38,448 nt of DNA from Spirochaetota bacterium. GTDB taxonomy: Bacteria; Spirochaetota; B62-G9; DRHN01. The translations under genes were made by a program, and so were the position numbers. Below are positions 7,969-15,960 of the stretch, in pieces. The notes beneath the pieces were generated by a model. The model was given only the letters and a program-made list of their open reading frames with translations, ran no database searches and was not told where the DNA came from. The stretch is from NCBI GenBank assembly GCA_020342115.1, contig CP070841.1, positions 1,770,282 to 1,808,729 of the forward strand. The letters are read 5' to 3'. The stretch's first letter is position 1. Every line of letters starts with the position of its first letter.

Positions 7969-10293
7969 TTACTGTAATCTTATTATCGTTCTATCAACCT
8001 CCTTTTTGAAATTTTCGCTATAAGAACCCTGCTTGATATCTTCGAGATCGGATATATATTTTTCTTTATTATTCAAGACATCCTTTTTTTCGTCAAGTTC
8101 TTTTAGTATAGCCACGTATCGCTCCCAATCCTGATTTAAGGTTTTTCTGATGTATCTGTGAGCAATATACCAGATAGTATCTCCGTCCACCACTGTATAA
8201 ACTGTATTATCAGGAAGGGTAAATACATTACCTGGATATATCCAGTCAGGATCTCGACCGAGTTCTGCAGGGCTGTCAAGTTCCCTGAAGTCATTTTCTC
8301 TCGCAATCTTATTCGTTAATAGGTATATATCGAGTATGGTTATGCGTATATGGTTTGGAAGAGGGGGAATTTCACTTTCCTGAATGGATGGTTTTGGTAC
8401 TGCTTCAGCCTCTTCCACAAGTGCAATTTCCTCTCCTTCAGTTACAGATGGTCCTTTTTCAGGCAGTAGTAAAAAAAGGAGAACTGCGGCCACCACTACC
8501 AAAGCACCGACTGGGATGATAATCCACTTAAGACGAGCTTTCTTTTTGTCCTCGGCCTCTTTTTGTGCTGCCTCAAAAACCTCTTTTTCGACTCTCGGTT
8601 TTAATAATTCGTGTTTGTATTTACCCTCTTCAGGTTTAATTTTTCCTTCGTCAACTTTTGATTTTAATTCTTCGGGCTTTGGTTTTTCTTTAGGAGGAGC
8701 CGGCAATCCCAGCTCGTCAATAAGCATATTTAGTCTTTGTCTCTCCTCATTGAAAAACTCAATTTTCTCATTTATCTTTTCATCGATTCCCTTATTTATA
8801 TCCTGTGAGAGGGAATATTCATCAGGCGTTACTGTATCTCTCATCAATCTGAACATGGGAAAAAGGTTGCCATTGCTCAGATAAATGTTGCAGAGAAGGG
8901 GGAGATTAACATCAACTGAGCCTGCTGCAAATAAAATCCTGTTGAGATTTCCTTTTATAGTAGTAAGGGCACGGATAGCTTCAGGATTGTTATCTTTTTC
9001 AGCTGCGAGGAGGTCACAGATCCCGCGGGCATTATTGAGTAGATAATAGATACTGGTTATAGTTCTGGGTTTGAGCCTTCTCAATCCTCCCTTTACATTC
9101 TTGTAGTTACCGTAGAACTTCGTATCGCTCTCAATATCCTTGAAAAAACTCTCGAGGTGTTTTACTAATACTGAATCGCTCGGAGAGAGAAGTCCGGAGA
9201 AAAAACCCATGAGTTCAGAGAAGTAACTCTCTGTTATTCTGTTTTTTGTTGGTTCCTCTTGCGAAAAAATATAGGGTATTCCCTGTGCGATTGTACTGAC
9301 ACTCTTCTTAAAAGCAAGAGTCATTTTCACGGGATTTAAGTTAAGATGTGGTTTATCGTTCTGAGCTACCTCTTCAGATAGTGATATGGGAAAAGGGATT
9401 CCTTTATGAGTAAATGTGAGTCGGGCTTCTTTTGCGCTTATTGTGTATCCTAGCAAATCCCTGACTTTACCCTTTTTAAGATCAAAGATCTTTGACTTGA
9501 TTCCTGATGATTCGAAAAGCTCGAGAGCACTGCCCAAGAGTGCAGTATTCATAGAAAGGATATCAATTTTTTCCTTCTTATACTGTTTTCTCTTGAAAAG
9601 CTGGATTACAGATCCAGTGACATCTTCTGTGATAAGAGCTGATATAAGATCTGGATCGATTCCCTGTTTCACAAAGGCATGGTAGTAATTCGATGGGAGA
9701 TGAAAGGCAATGATCCTTTCACTGTTGAAAAAAAGCACCGATCCATGTTTGAGGAGAATGAATCCGGGAAAACGAAAATCGGCAGGGCGAAAACTTAACC
9801 CGTTCTTTGAAAACTGATCCTGTATCCACTTTGTCTTTTCGATATAATGAAGATCCTTCCTCTCTCTGCTTTTTAGATCAAAGATGAGGCGCTTGTCATA
9901 GGAGAGCTGTATGTTACTGTCGTCGAAGAAAGATACCAGCGCACCTCCATCCTTTACCTTCATATCCTGATATTGAGTAATCTTGCTTGTCTCTTTGTTA
10001 AAATTTTTAAGAAATTGTAAAAATTTTCTAACTGTTTCCTTATCCCCAACATAACGGTTTTCCTCTATGTGTTCGGTATTGATATTCCCTGGCTCCATTG
10101 CCGGATTTCCCGTATATGAGTCTGTAACTATAATATTGTACGTATTGGAAATTATTTTTTGATTCAGTGCCTCTGTGTTGCCTATTCTCAGGAAAGGTTT
10201 GTAGTCTTCTCTACTGGAGCCTAGGTATATTATATAGCACTCATCATCTACGTGAAATACACGTTTGTCTATGGGATATGATTCAATATCCAT
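7969..10293 (-). CDS. Single-pass membrane protein with periplasmic LysM-like tail
   Basis: This 774-aa protein has a long cytoplasmic-looking part (1-588) with no family I recognise, then a Lys/Glu/Pro-rich charged linker (about 535-585), one hydrophobic segment (about 589-611, preceded by KKKARLK) and a 160-residue C-terminal part. The tail contains LysM-like sequence: DPDWIYPGNVFTLPDN resembles the end of one LysM unit and YTVVDGDTIWYIAHRYI the start of another. LysM domains bind peptidoglycan. The positive-inside rule puts the large N-terminal part in the cytoplasm and LysM in the periplasm. It lies 140 bp upstream of cfpA on the same strand with its own promoter. A link between cytoplasmic filament and cell wall is an inference. 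The ATG is preceded by AAAGGA at 8 nt. Confidence 0.7.
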   Translation of the reverse strand: MDIESYPIDKRVFHVDDECYIIYLGSSREDYKPFLRIGNTEALNQKIISNTYNIIVTDSYTGNPAMEPGNINTEHIEENRYVGDKETVRKFLQFLKNFNKETSKITQYQDMKVKDGGALVSFFDDSNIQLSYDKRLIFDLKSRERKDLHYIEKTKWIQDQFSKNGLSFRPADFRFPGFILLKHGSVLFFNSERIIAFHLPSNYYHAFVKQGIDPDLISALITEDVTGSVIQLFKRKQYKKEKIDILSMNTALLGSALELFESSGIKSKIFDLKKGKVRDLLGYTISAKEARLTFTHKGIPFPISLSEEVAQNDKPHLNLNPVKMTLAFKKSVSTIAQGIPYIFSQEEPTKNRITESYFSELMGFFSGLLSPSDSVLVKHLESFFKDIESDTKFYGNYKNVKGGLRRLKPRTITSIYYLLNNARGICDLLAAEKDNNPEAIRALTTIKGNLNRILFAAGSVDVNLPLLCNIYLSNGNLFPMFRLMRDTVTPDEYSLSQDINKGIDEKINEKIEFFNEERQRLNMLIDELGLPAPPKEKPKPEELKSKVDEGKIKPEEGKYKHELLKPRVEKEVFEAAQKEAEDKKKARLKWIIIPVGALVVVAAVLLFLLLPEKGPSVTEGEEIALVEEAEAVPKPSIQESEIPPLPNHIRITILDIYLLTNKIARENDFRELDSPAELGRDPDWIYPGNVFTLPDNTVYTVVDGDTIWYIAHRYIRKTLNQDWERYVAILKELDEKKDVLNNKEKYISDLEDIKQGSYSENFKKEVDRTIIRLQ

Positions 10294-10321
10294 ATTGTAA
10301 TTCCTTTTATAGTATGCTTAT

Positions 10322-10349
10322 ATTATACTGTATCAGGATTAAATTTCAA
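10322..10349 (-). promoter_or_regulatory. Predicted promoter of the LysM-tailed membrane protein gene
   Basis: On the minus strand TTGAAA (10344-10349), a 16-bp spacer and TATAAT (10322-10327) lie about 30 bp before the ATG at 10293. The same 71-bp divergent region must also carry the promoter of the rightward GlgD-like gene; only AT-rich sequence is seen for it. Confidence 0.55.
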
Positions 10350-10364
10350 CGAAATTAAATAAAA

Positions 10365-11465
10365 ATGACAGGTTTTCACATACTCATATTTGATGAGGAT
10401 ATTTATGACGGATTTTTAGGGGTAACTGATTATCCTATTATTGAACAACATAATGGAAAAAAAGGAAGGAAGGAAGCTTCCTCATGTAGTGGTGGAAAAC
10501 AGCTGATTTCAAACCTTCCTTTATGGGCCACCTTTAGAGTTCAAGCTCTCATCACTCAGTGTTATTCAGGCAACGTCCCTATGACTGTATTCTCTCTACA
10601 GGAGAAAGACGTTATTTCAAGGCTCAATGCTATTCTGCATAAGGGTGAGATTGGAGAAAATATTATAATCGGAAGAACTGGCAATATAACCGCAATCGAA
10701 TGGCAGGTTCTCGAGCATATTCTGAGGCCTTGTAAAGGACCTTTAAAGGTACAGGTTGGTAAGGTTCCCTCCGATCTCTATGTAATAAAAAAATCATATC
10801 TTCGGAGAGTGATGAAGCAGGGAGAGCATGGCGGTGTCAATATTGCAAAGTGGCTTTTTGATACACATCTTTTTCATAACTTCGAAAGAATTGTTGATAT
10901 TTCAGGGTTCTCCTTTTTAATGAGGAACTCGTATGAATACTACAGGGAAAATATGCGCATCTTTGATTACATGAGGAATAAGGGTTTTCTGGATTTTTAT
11001 GGAAGATTGATTCCGAGCTCTCAAAAAGATAGTGTTGTGTTGGAAAATGGAGTGGTGAGAGATTGTATACTGGGAAATGGGGTAAGTGTTGATGGAACTG
11101 TCGAGCATTCTTTGATCTCTGATGACGTGACAGTGTGCAGGGGTGCGGTTATAAGGAATTCAGTAATTCTTAATTCAAATGTAATTGAGGAAGATGTTAG
11201 GATCGAGAATACCCTGTTGTTTGAGGGAAATGGCAGGATTATCGGCAGCGGATCTGTGATAGGGAGTGAAGAGGAAGTTGATAATAATCTGTACCCGGAA
11301 ATAATTAAAAGGGGTTTAACAGTAATAGGCAGGTATATTCCTGTCCCGTCATATTCACGGATCGGAGCGGGTTGTCTCGTGTTGGGTTCTGAAAATCCTC
11401 TCAGCAGCTCTATTGTGGTTAGTGACTGCGGAGTATTTGATGCGAATAAAGAATTTGTCCCTTAA
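10365..11465 (+). CDS. GlgD/GlgC-like protein: degenerate nucleotidyltransferase plus left-handed beta-helix
   Basis: The C-terminal half (about 220-366) is a hexapeptide-repeat beta-helix of the ADP-glucose pyrophosphorylase type (VVRDCILGNGVSVDG, VIRNSVILNSNVIEE). The stretch before it (FLMRNSYEYYRENMRIFD) matches the GlgC/GlgD region ending in YYxANMxLL. The N-terminus has the general layout of the Rossmann nucleotidyltransferase fold but lacks the G-G-x-G-x-R-L nucleotide loop and canonical substrate residues, so it resembles the regulatory subunit GlgD more than catalytic GlgC. No glgC, glgA or glgB lies nearby, so a role in glycogen regulation is only an inference. The start has no clear ribosome site. 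It converges with the PheA-AroF fusion gene, 5 bp away. Confidence 0.65.
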   Translation: MTGFHILIFDEDIYDGFLGVTDYPIIEQHNGKKGRKEASSCSGGKQLISNLPLWATFRVQALITQCYSGNVPMTVFSLQEKDVISRLNAILHKGEIGENIIIGRTGNITAIEWQVLEHILRPCKGPLKVQVGKVPSDLYVIKKSYLRRVMKQGEHGGVNIAKWLFDTHLFHNFERIVDISGFSFLMRNSYEYYRENMRIFDYMRNKGFLDFYGRLIPSSQKDSVVLENGVVRDCILGNGVSVDGTVEHSLISDDVTVCRGAVIRNSVILNSNVIEEDVRIENTLLFEGNGRIIGSGSVIGSEEEVDNNLYPEIIKRGLTVIGRYIPVPSYSRIGAGCLVLGSENPLSSSIVVSDCGVFDANKEFVP

Positions 11466-11470
11466 TATAC

Positions 11471-13171
11471 TTACTCTTTAAGCCTGTCAACAAGCCAGGA
11501 AACTTCTTTTATAAAACTCCTGTACATAGAGGAATCAAGAGACTGAATCCCATCACTCATTGCCGAGTCGGGCTGGAAGTGTACCTCTACAATCACGCCA
11601 TCGGCGCCTGCAACCAATGCTGCTTTACTCATGGGAAGAATGAGGTCCCGATTTCCAGTTCCGTGTGAGGGATCGACAAAAACCGGGAGATGTGTCTTTT
11701 GCTTTAAGATAGGAACAGCAGAGAGATCGAGTGTGTTCCTTGTTGTCGGCTCAAAGGTCCTGATACCCCTTTCACAGAGTATGATCTGCTCGTTTCCCTG
11801 GCTCAGTATGTACTCTGCCGAGAGAAGAAACTCCTTAATTGTTGCTGACATCCCCCTTTTTAATAATACAGGTTTCTTGCTCTGTCCTATTTCCTTTAAC
11901 AGGGTGAAGTTCTGCATGTTGCGTGCACCCACCTGAAGGATATCGACATAGCGGGCAACAAGCTCGACATCGGCAGGGGATACAACCTCTGAGATTATAT
12001 AGAGACTATAGGTCTCTTTTGCCTCCTTAAGGAGTTTGAGCCCTTCTTCTTCGAGCCCCTGAAAGCTGTAAGGAGATGTTCGCGGTTTGAATGCCCCTCC
12101 TCGAAGGATCTTTACACCGGATTCTTTTATTAGGTTAGCGGTTTTGAAGAGCTGTTTTCTCCCTTCAACAGAGCAAGGACCGGCAATAATAGTGAAATCT
12201 CCGCCACCTATTTTGATCTCACCCCGAGTTTTGCTCGAAAGTGATATTATTGTCCCCTTACCCTTTCTCTCAATACTGAAGAGTGGATGATGTGATTTGT
12301 CTTCATCAACCGCCTGATGTTCATACGCGGCTTTCTTTGCTCCCATCCATACAGGATAACTTCCCAGTATTTTGAGAAAGTTGGTCTGCTCTTTCAACTC
12401 ATCGAGCGCCTCCTTGACATTTGTATCTCGCCTGTGCCCATCAAAATCAAGGTAAAAATAGGATCGCCAGGTTTCGGCTTTGTGAGGTCTTGATTCGAGT
12501 TTTGTGAGGTTAATTCCGTAATCATTAAATACCTTCAACACCTTGTAGAGAGCACCTGGCTGATGAAGGGTAGTGAATACAATCGATGTCTTTGACGCCT
12601 TATCGTGAGCCTTATCCTCTTTCTTTGCTATGATAATAAAGCGAGTTTGATTGTTTGGATAGTCCTCTAACCGTTCTGCGAGGATCTCAAGGTTGTATAT
12701 CTTTGCAGCAATCTTACTTGCGATTGCAGCACTTTTAGGTTCTTTATCCTTTGAGATCTTTAGCGCACTGCCAGCCGTGTCATAAATGGGAATTATCTCA
12801 CAATCTTTTAGACTCTCAAGAAAGGTTGAACATTGAGAAAGGGCAACAGGATGTGAATATATTTTCTTGATCTCTTTAACAGGAAATTTTTTTATTGCCA
12901 GCAGGCAGTGCGAAATAGGAGTGATTACCTCTCCCACGATCTGGAGTTGGGACTCGAGTAGAAGATCGTACGTGGTCGAAATACTGCCTATTAAAGAGTT
13001 CTCAATTGGCAGGAGGCCTTGATCTGTTTCACCACCTTCTACGGCTTCTATCACATCGTCAGAAGACATTTTCGGAATAATTATTACCGATTCACCCCAG
13101 TATTTTATACACGCCTCCTGGCTGAATGAGCCTTCCTCACCCTGAATAGCAACTTTTGGGAGAAGATCCAT
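11471..13171 (-). CDS. Prephenate dehydratase-ACT-DAHP synthase fusion
   Basis: Residues 5-185 are prephenate dehydratase (ENSLIGSIS, and NNQTRF with Thr176), making phenylpyruvate. Residues about 195-270 are an ACT domain with the Phe-binding motifs GALY and ESRP. Residues 325-566 are a type I-beta DAHP synthase (AGPCSVE with Cys333, [46 protein letters not shown]), the first step of the shikimate pathway. No chorismate mutase domain is present, although this is the usual PDT partner in enterobacterial PheA. One chain thus joins the first shikimate step to the committed phenylalanine step, so Phe binding at ACT could control both activities. Translation starts at the ATG at 13171. It is transcribed divergently from the nicotinamidase-like gene. 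Confidence 0.92.
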   Translation of the reverse strand: MDLLPKVAIQGEEGSFSQEACIKYWGESVIIIPKMSSDDVIEAVEGGETDQGLLPIENSLIGSISTTYDLLLESQLQIVGEVITPISHCLLAIKKFPVKEIKKIYSHPVALSQCSTFLESLKDCEIIPIYDTAGSALKISKDKEPKSAAIASKIAAKIYNLEILAERLEDYPNNQTRFIIIAKKEDKAHDKASKTSIVFTTLHQPGALYKVLKVFNDYGINLTKLESRPHKAETWRSYFYLDFDGHRRDTNVKEALDELKEQTNFLKILGSYPVWMGAKKAAYEHQAVDEDKSHHPLFSIERKGKGTIISLSSKTRGEIKIGGGDFTIIAGPCSVEGRKQLFKTANLIKESGVKILRGGAFKPRTSPYSFQGLEEEGLKLLKEAKETYSLYIISEVVSPADVELVARYVDILQVGARNMQNFTLLKEIGQSKKPVLLKRGMSATIKEFLLSAEYILSQGNEQIILCERGIRTFEPTTRNTLDLSAVPILKQKTHLPVFVDPSHGTGNRDLILPMSKAALVAGADGVIVEVHFQPDSAMSDGIQSLDSSMYRSFIKEVSWLVDRLKE

Positions 13172-13282
13172 GTACCCCCATCCTCTAATTTGGTTTCAAT
13201 TCAGGAAATAGTAATAACGAATATAATAATATTATCGAGAAGTTCAAAAGGAAGTTAGCGAAAAGGTTTCGGTTGCCCAAAA

Positions 13283-13295
13283 TGGAATAATTCCA
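13283..13295. promoter_or_regulatory. Short palindrome in the aroF/pncA divergent region
   Basis: TGGAAT-A-ATTCCA is a perfect 6-bp-arm palindrome in the 178-bp gap between two divergent genes, about 55 bp before the nicotinamidase start. It could be an operator; there is no other support. The rest of the gap is AT-rich with several TATAAT-like hexamers and no clear -35 box. Confidence 0.3.
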
Positions 13296-13349
13296 TAATG
13301 TTTAGTCAGAGGATATTCTAAAAAATTTTCCTGCAATTGGAAAAATGTA

Positions 13350-13871
13350 ATGAGCAAGGCTTTGATCATTATCGACATGCTGAACGATTTTGTCGATGAA
13401 AGAGGGGCTCTTTTCTGCGGTAAGGATTCAACCCATATTGTGCCTTACATCAAAATACTTATAGAGAAGTATCGAAAAGAAGGAGGGGTCATCATATACG
13501 CCTGTGATGCTCATAGAAAAGATGATGAAGAGTTCAAAAGGTTTAAACCTCACTGTATTAAGGGAACATGGGGGGCTGAGATCCTACAAGACCTCGAACC
13601 GGAAGCTGATGATTACATCATCTTAAAAACACGCTACTCAGCATTTTACGGAACTAATCTTGAGGACATTCTGAAAAAACGCGATGTCGATGAGGTTGGA
13701 ATAGTTGGGGTATGTACATCGATTTGTGTGATGGATACCGTTGGGGGTCTTGCCAACCGGGATTATGATATCAAGGTGTTTTCTCGAGGTATTGCTGATT
13801 TTAACAATAGTGCGGAGAAATTCGCGATCCAAAGGATGAAGGATCTTTACGGTGCTGAGATTGTGAGCTAA
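13350..13871 (+). CDS. pncA: Nicotinamidase-like isochorismatase-family hydrolase
   Basis: The 173-aa cysteine hydrolase carries the triad Asp9 (IIIDMLNDF), Lys93 (LKTRYSAFYGT) and Cys126 (GVCTSICVMDT). The metal ligands of nicotinamidases are also visible: Asp53 and His55 in CDAHRKDDE, and His68 in KPHCIKGTWGAE. These metal residues favour nicotinamidase, which converts nicotinamide to nicotinate in NAD salvage, over other isochorismatase relatives. The protein is cytoplasmic and of typical length. The gspI gene begins 27 bp downstream on the same strand, so it may head that transcript without sharing its function. Confidence 0.85.
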   Translation: MSKALIIIDMLNDFVDERGALFCGKDSTHIVPYIKILIEKYRKEGGVIIYACDAHRKDDEEFKRFKPHCIKGTWGAEILQDLEPEADDYIILKTRYSAFYGTNLEDILKKRDVDEVGIVGVCTSICVMDTVGGLANRDYDIKVFSRGIADFNNSAEKFAIQRMKDLYGAEIVS

Positions 13872-13898
13872 AAAAACATTTTCATAGGGTGAATTTTC

Positions 13899-14264
13899 AT
13901 GCGAAATCTCAGATCATTTACACTGATAGAGGTAATTATCACCCTTGCAATTCTGTCTATCTCACTGCTTGCAATATTCAAGGGAAACATATTCAACCTC
14001 AGATCATCGAAAGTTTCATCCGATCTTACAACAGCGGTCATTGCAGCAGAAACACTTATGAAAGAGGTGATAGTAGGGGGGTATCCAGAGTCTGGTGTGG
14101 TCGATGGAGAGTTCGAGGATGGGTTGTTCGAGGGCCTCAAATGGAACAAGAGTATTGAGGCAATGGAACTTCCTATGGTTGTCGATCTGAAACTCGTTAC
14201 TGTTGAGGTATGGTGGGATAAAAACAAAAGCTACCGATTACAGACGATTGTCTCGAGGCAATGA
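13899..14264 (+). CDS. gspI: Type II secretion minor pseudopilin GspI-like
   Basis: The 121-aa protein starts with a short basic leader followed by SFTLIEVIITLAILSISLLAIF: a type III (prepilin) signal with Glu at position +5 of the mature protein and a hydrophobic helix. The residue before the conserved Phe is Ser, not the usual Gly (RSFTLIEV), which is unusual for prepilin peptidase. GspI with GspJ and GspK forms the tip of the type II secretion pseudopilus. AGGGTGA lies about 7 nt before the ATG. The order I-J-K-L-M is the classical one and identifies the subunit better than its short sequence does. Confidence 0.8.
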   Translation: MRNLRSFTLIEVIITLAILSISLLAIFKGNIFNLRSSKVSSDLTTAVIAAETLMKEVIVGGYPESGVVDGEFEDGLFEGLKWNKSIEAMELPMVVDLKLVTVEVWWDKNKSYRLQTIVSRQ

Positions 14265-14268
14265 TGAA

Positions 14269-14928
14269 ATGAAGAGTTTTAAAGGTTTCACTCTAATAGA
14301 ATTATTGATAGCTATTACTATCGTCTCTGTAATAGCAGCCGCCTGTGTAGTAAGCTTCACCTCGATAAATAGAGTAGTTGATCTACATAGACGAAACGAT
14401 GAGATGCTCCGGGATTTAAGAGGATTTCTGGAGAGTGCTGATGTTGAAATATCAAGTGCGTTCTATGTAAGAGATGACAAGCGAACAATTTTTTTCTCGC
14501 AAAGAAGGGAGATAGGCGATCGTGAAGTAAATAATTTGATGTTTACAACTGTACATCCTCAGCACTATCTTGAGCTTGGTTTAAGGGGAGAAATAATTAA
14601 TGTGCAGTATATTGTTGAATCGAATGAGGATAATCCTGGTCTTCTCACTCTTCGTAAAAGGATCCTTTTCAATACATTCAGCAATGAGGTACAAACCCTT
14701 TCTTTTGAAAGCGAATATGCTTCTTTGATTGAAAATGGAGCAATGGCGGAGTATGTCATAAGGGATGATTTTACCTTGTTTCAGCTCCGCTTTTACAGTG
14801 AAGGAAAATGGCATGACAGCTGGGATTCGAGAAAGCAGAATCAACTCCCGGAGAGCATAGAGCTCATTTTTTCTCTTGGCGGAAAGAAGTATAGAGAGAT
14901 GTTCAATATATTTATTTCAGAGACATAA
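14269..14928 (+). CDS. gspJ: Type II secretion minor pseudopilin GspJ-like
   Basis: I placed the start at the ATG at 14269, 4 nt after the gspI stop, because this gives a proper prepilin leader: MKSFKG followed by FTLIELLIAITIVSVIAAACVV, with Gly at -1 and Glu at +5. An upstream in-frame ATG at 14203 would bury the leader in 22 extra residues. The mature part (about 213 aa) is a beta-rich globular domain with long loops, as in GspJ. The 3' end carries a 20-bp sequence that is repeated exactly at the start of gspK. Confidence 0.8.
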   Translation: MKSFKGFTLIELLIAITIVSVIAAACVVSFTSINRVVDLHRRNDEMLRDLRGFLESADVEISSAFYVRDDKRTIFFSQRREIGDREVNNLMFTTVHPQHYLELGLRGEIINVQYIVESNEDNPGLLTLRKRILFNTFSNEVQTLSFESEYASLIENGAMAEYVIRDDFTLFQLRFYSEGKWHDSWDSRKQNQLPESIELIFSLGGKKYREMFNIFISET

Positions 14929-14998
14929 TACACGGTGTAAATTTAATCTCTTCTCCTAACTGGAAAAAGTTTAATGTTTTTATTTCAGAGACATAATA
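14911..14998 (+). repeat. 20-bp direct repeat joining the gspJ end to the gspK start
   Basis: The 20 bp at 14911-14930 (last codons and stop of gspJ) recur exactly at 14979-14998, from codon 2 to codon 9 of gspK, read in another frame. The copies are 68 bp apart. This looks like a local duplication that supplied the present 5' end of gspK. Confidence 0.85.
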
Positions 14999-15960
14999 AA
15001 AGCTATAGAGCATTTGCCTTAATTGCCATTCTTGTGCTCATCGCATTGCTCTCTCTTATTGCACTGGAATTCTCCAAACGAAGTGGTATAGGTTTAAAGC
15101 TGGCAACCAATTATGCTGATAGAAAAAGGGCATTATATTATGCTTATGGTGGATATCAGGCTGCACTCGCGATTCTGCGAGGTGACAGGAATGGGTATGA
15201 CGGGCCCAAGGATATCTGGTATGGCCAGCTTCCTCCGATCCCTTTTGATAGAGGAGTGATGGCTATAAAAATCGAGGATGAGAAGGCGCGATTCAATATT
15301 AAGAAACTTGTTGCGGCTCAGGGGGCAGATTGGGTTGCTCATGAGAGAAAGAGAGCCATGACTGAGAGGCTTTTCGAAGCCCTGAATCTCGAAAAATCAC
15401 TCATCGATGCAATGATTGATTGGCAGGACTCTGATGATATTTCGAGTCCCAATGGTGCTGAGGTGGCATATTACGGTAACCTTTCATTGCCATACTCACC
15501 GAGAAACGAGCCATTTTTTACCGCTGGCGAGCTTCTTCTTGTAAAAGGGTTTTCTCGAGAGGAGATCTTTCTCCCCCCATCATCAAGAGGGATAGAGCTG
15601 GAAGATGAGTTCGAATCTCTTTCTCACTACATAACTGTATACGGAGATGGGATGATAAATATCAACACAGCTGCACTTCCTGTGCTTATTTCACTCTCGA
15701 GGGATATGGATTACTTTATAGCCAGGGATATCATCGAGTATAGAGAGAATCACCCATTTCTGAGTTTAGAAGATCTGAAGAATGTTGAATCTGTAACCGA
15801 TGTTTTATATGATGAGATAGCATCACTCATAAGTGTCAAGAGTAACACATTCAGGATTACTGCTGAAGGTATTTCAAACCGAATCGTACAGAGGATCGAG
15901 GCAGTTGTATTGAAACAGAGCAAGGGGTTTAAAGTTGTCTACTTTACGAGATCTCTTTAA
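14974..15960 (+). CDS. gspK: Type II secretion minor pseudopilin GspK-like
   Basis: The 328-aa length fits GspK, the large tip pseudopilin. A basic leader (MFLFQRHNKSYRA) precedes FALIAILVLIALLSLIALEF. The position before the cleavage site is Ala, not Gly, and Glu+5 is absent; the latter is normal for GspK. KIEDEKARFNIKKL matches the GspK motif usually reading DExGKINLN. The C-terminal part has the helix-hairpin-helix-like segment typical of GspK (about 245-285, INTAALPVLISLSRDMD...ARDIIEYRE). It binds calcium in Escherichia coli; I cannot assign those ligands here. The gspJ/gspK gap is 45 bp and the 5' end carries a 20-bp duplication from gspJ, so the exact start is less certain. Confidence 0.8.
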   Translation: MFLFQRHNKSYRAFALIAILVLIALLSLIALEFSKRSGIGLKLATNYADRKRALYYAYGGYQAALAILRGDRNGYDGPKDIWYGQLPPIPFDRGVMAIKIEDEKARFNIKKLVAAQGADWVAHERKRAMTERLFEALNLEKSLIDAMIDWQDSDDISSPNGAEVAYYGNLSLPYSPRNEPFFTAGELLLVKGFSREEIFLPPSSRGIELEDEFESLSHYITVYGDGMININTAALPVLISLSRDMDYFIARDIIEYRENHPFLSLEDLKNVESVTDVLYDEIASLISVKSNTFRITAEGISNRIVQRIEAVVLKQSKGFKVVYFTRSL

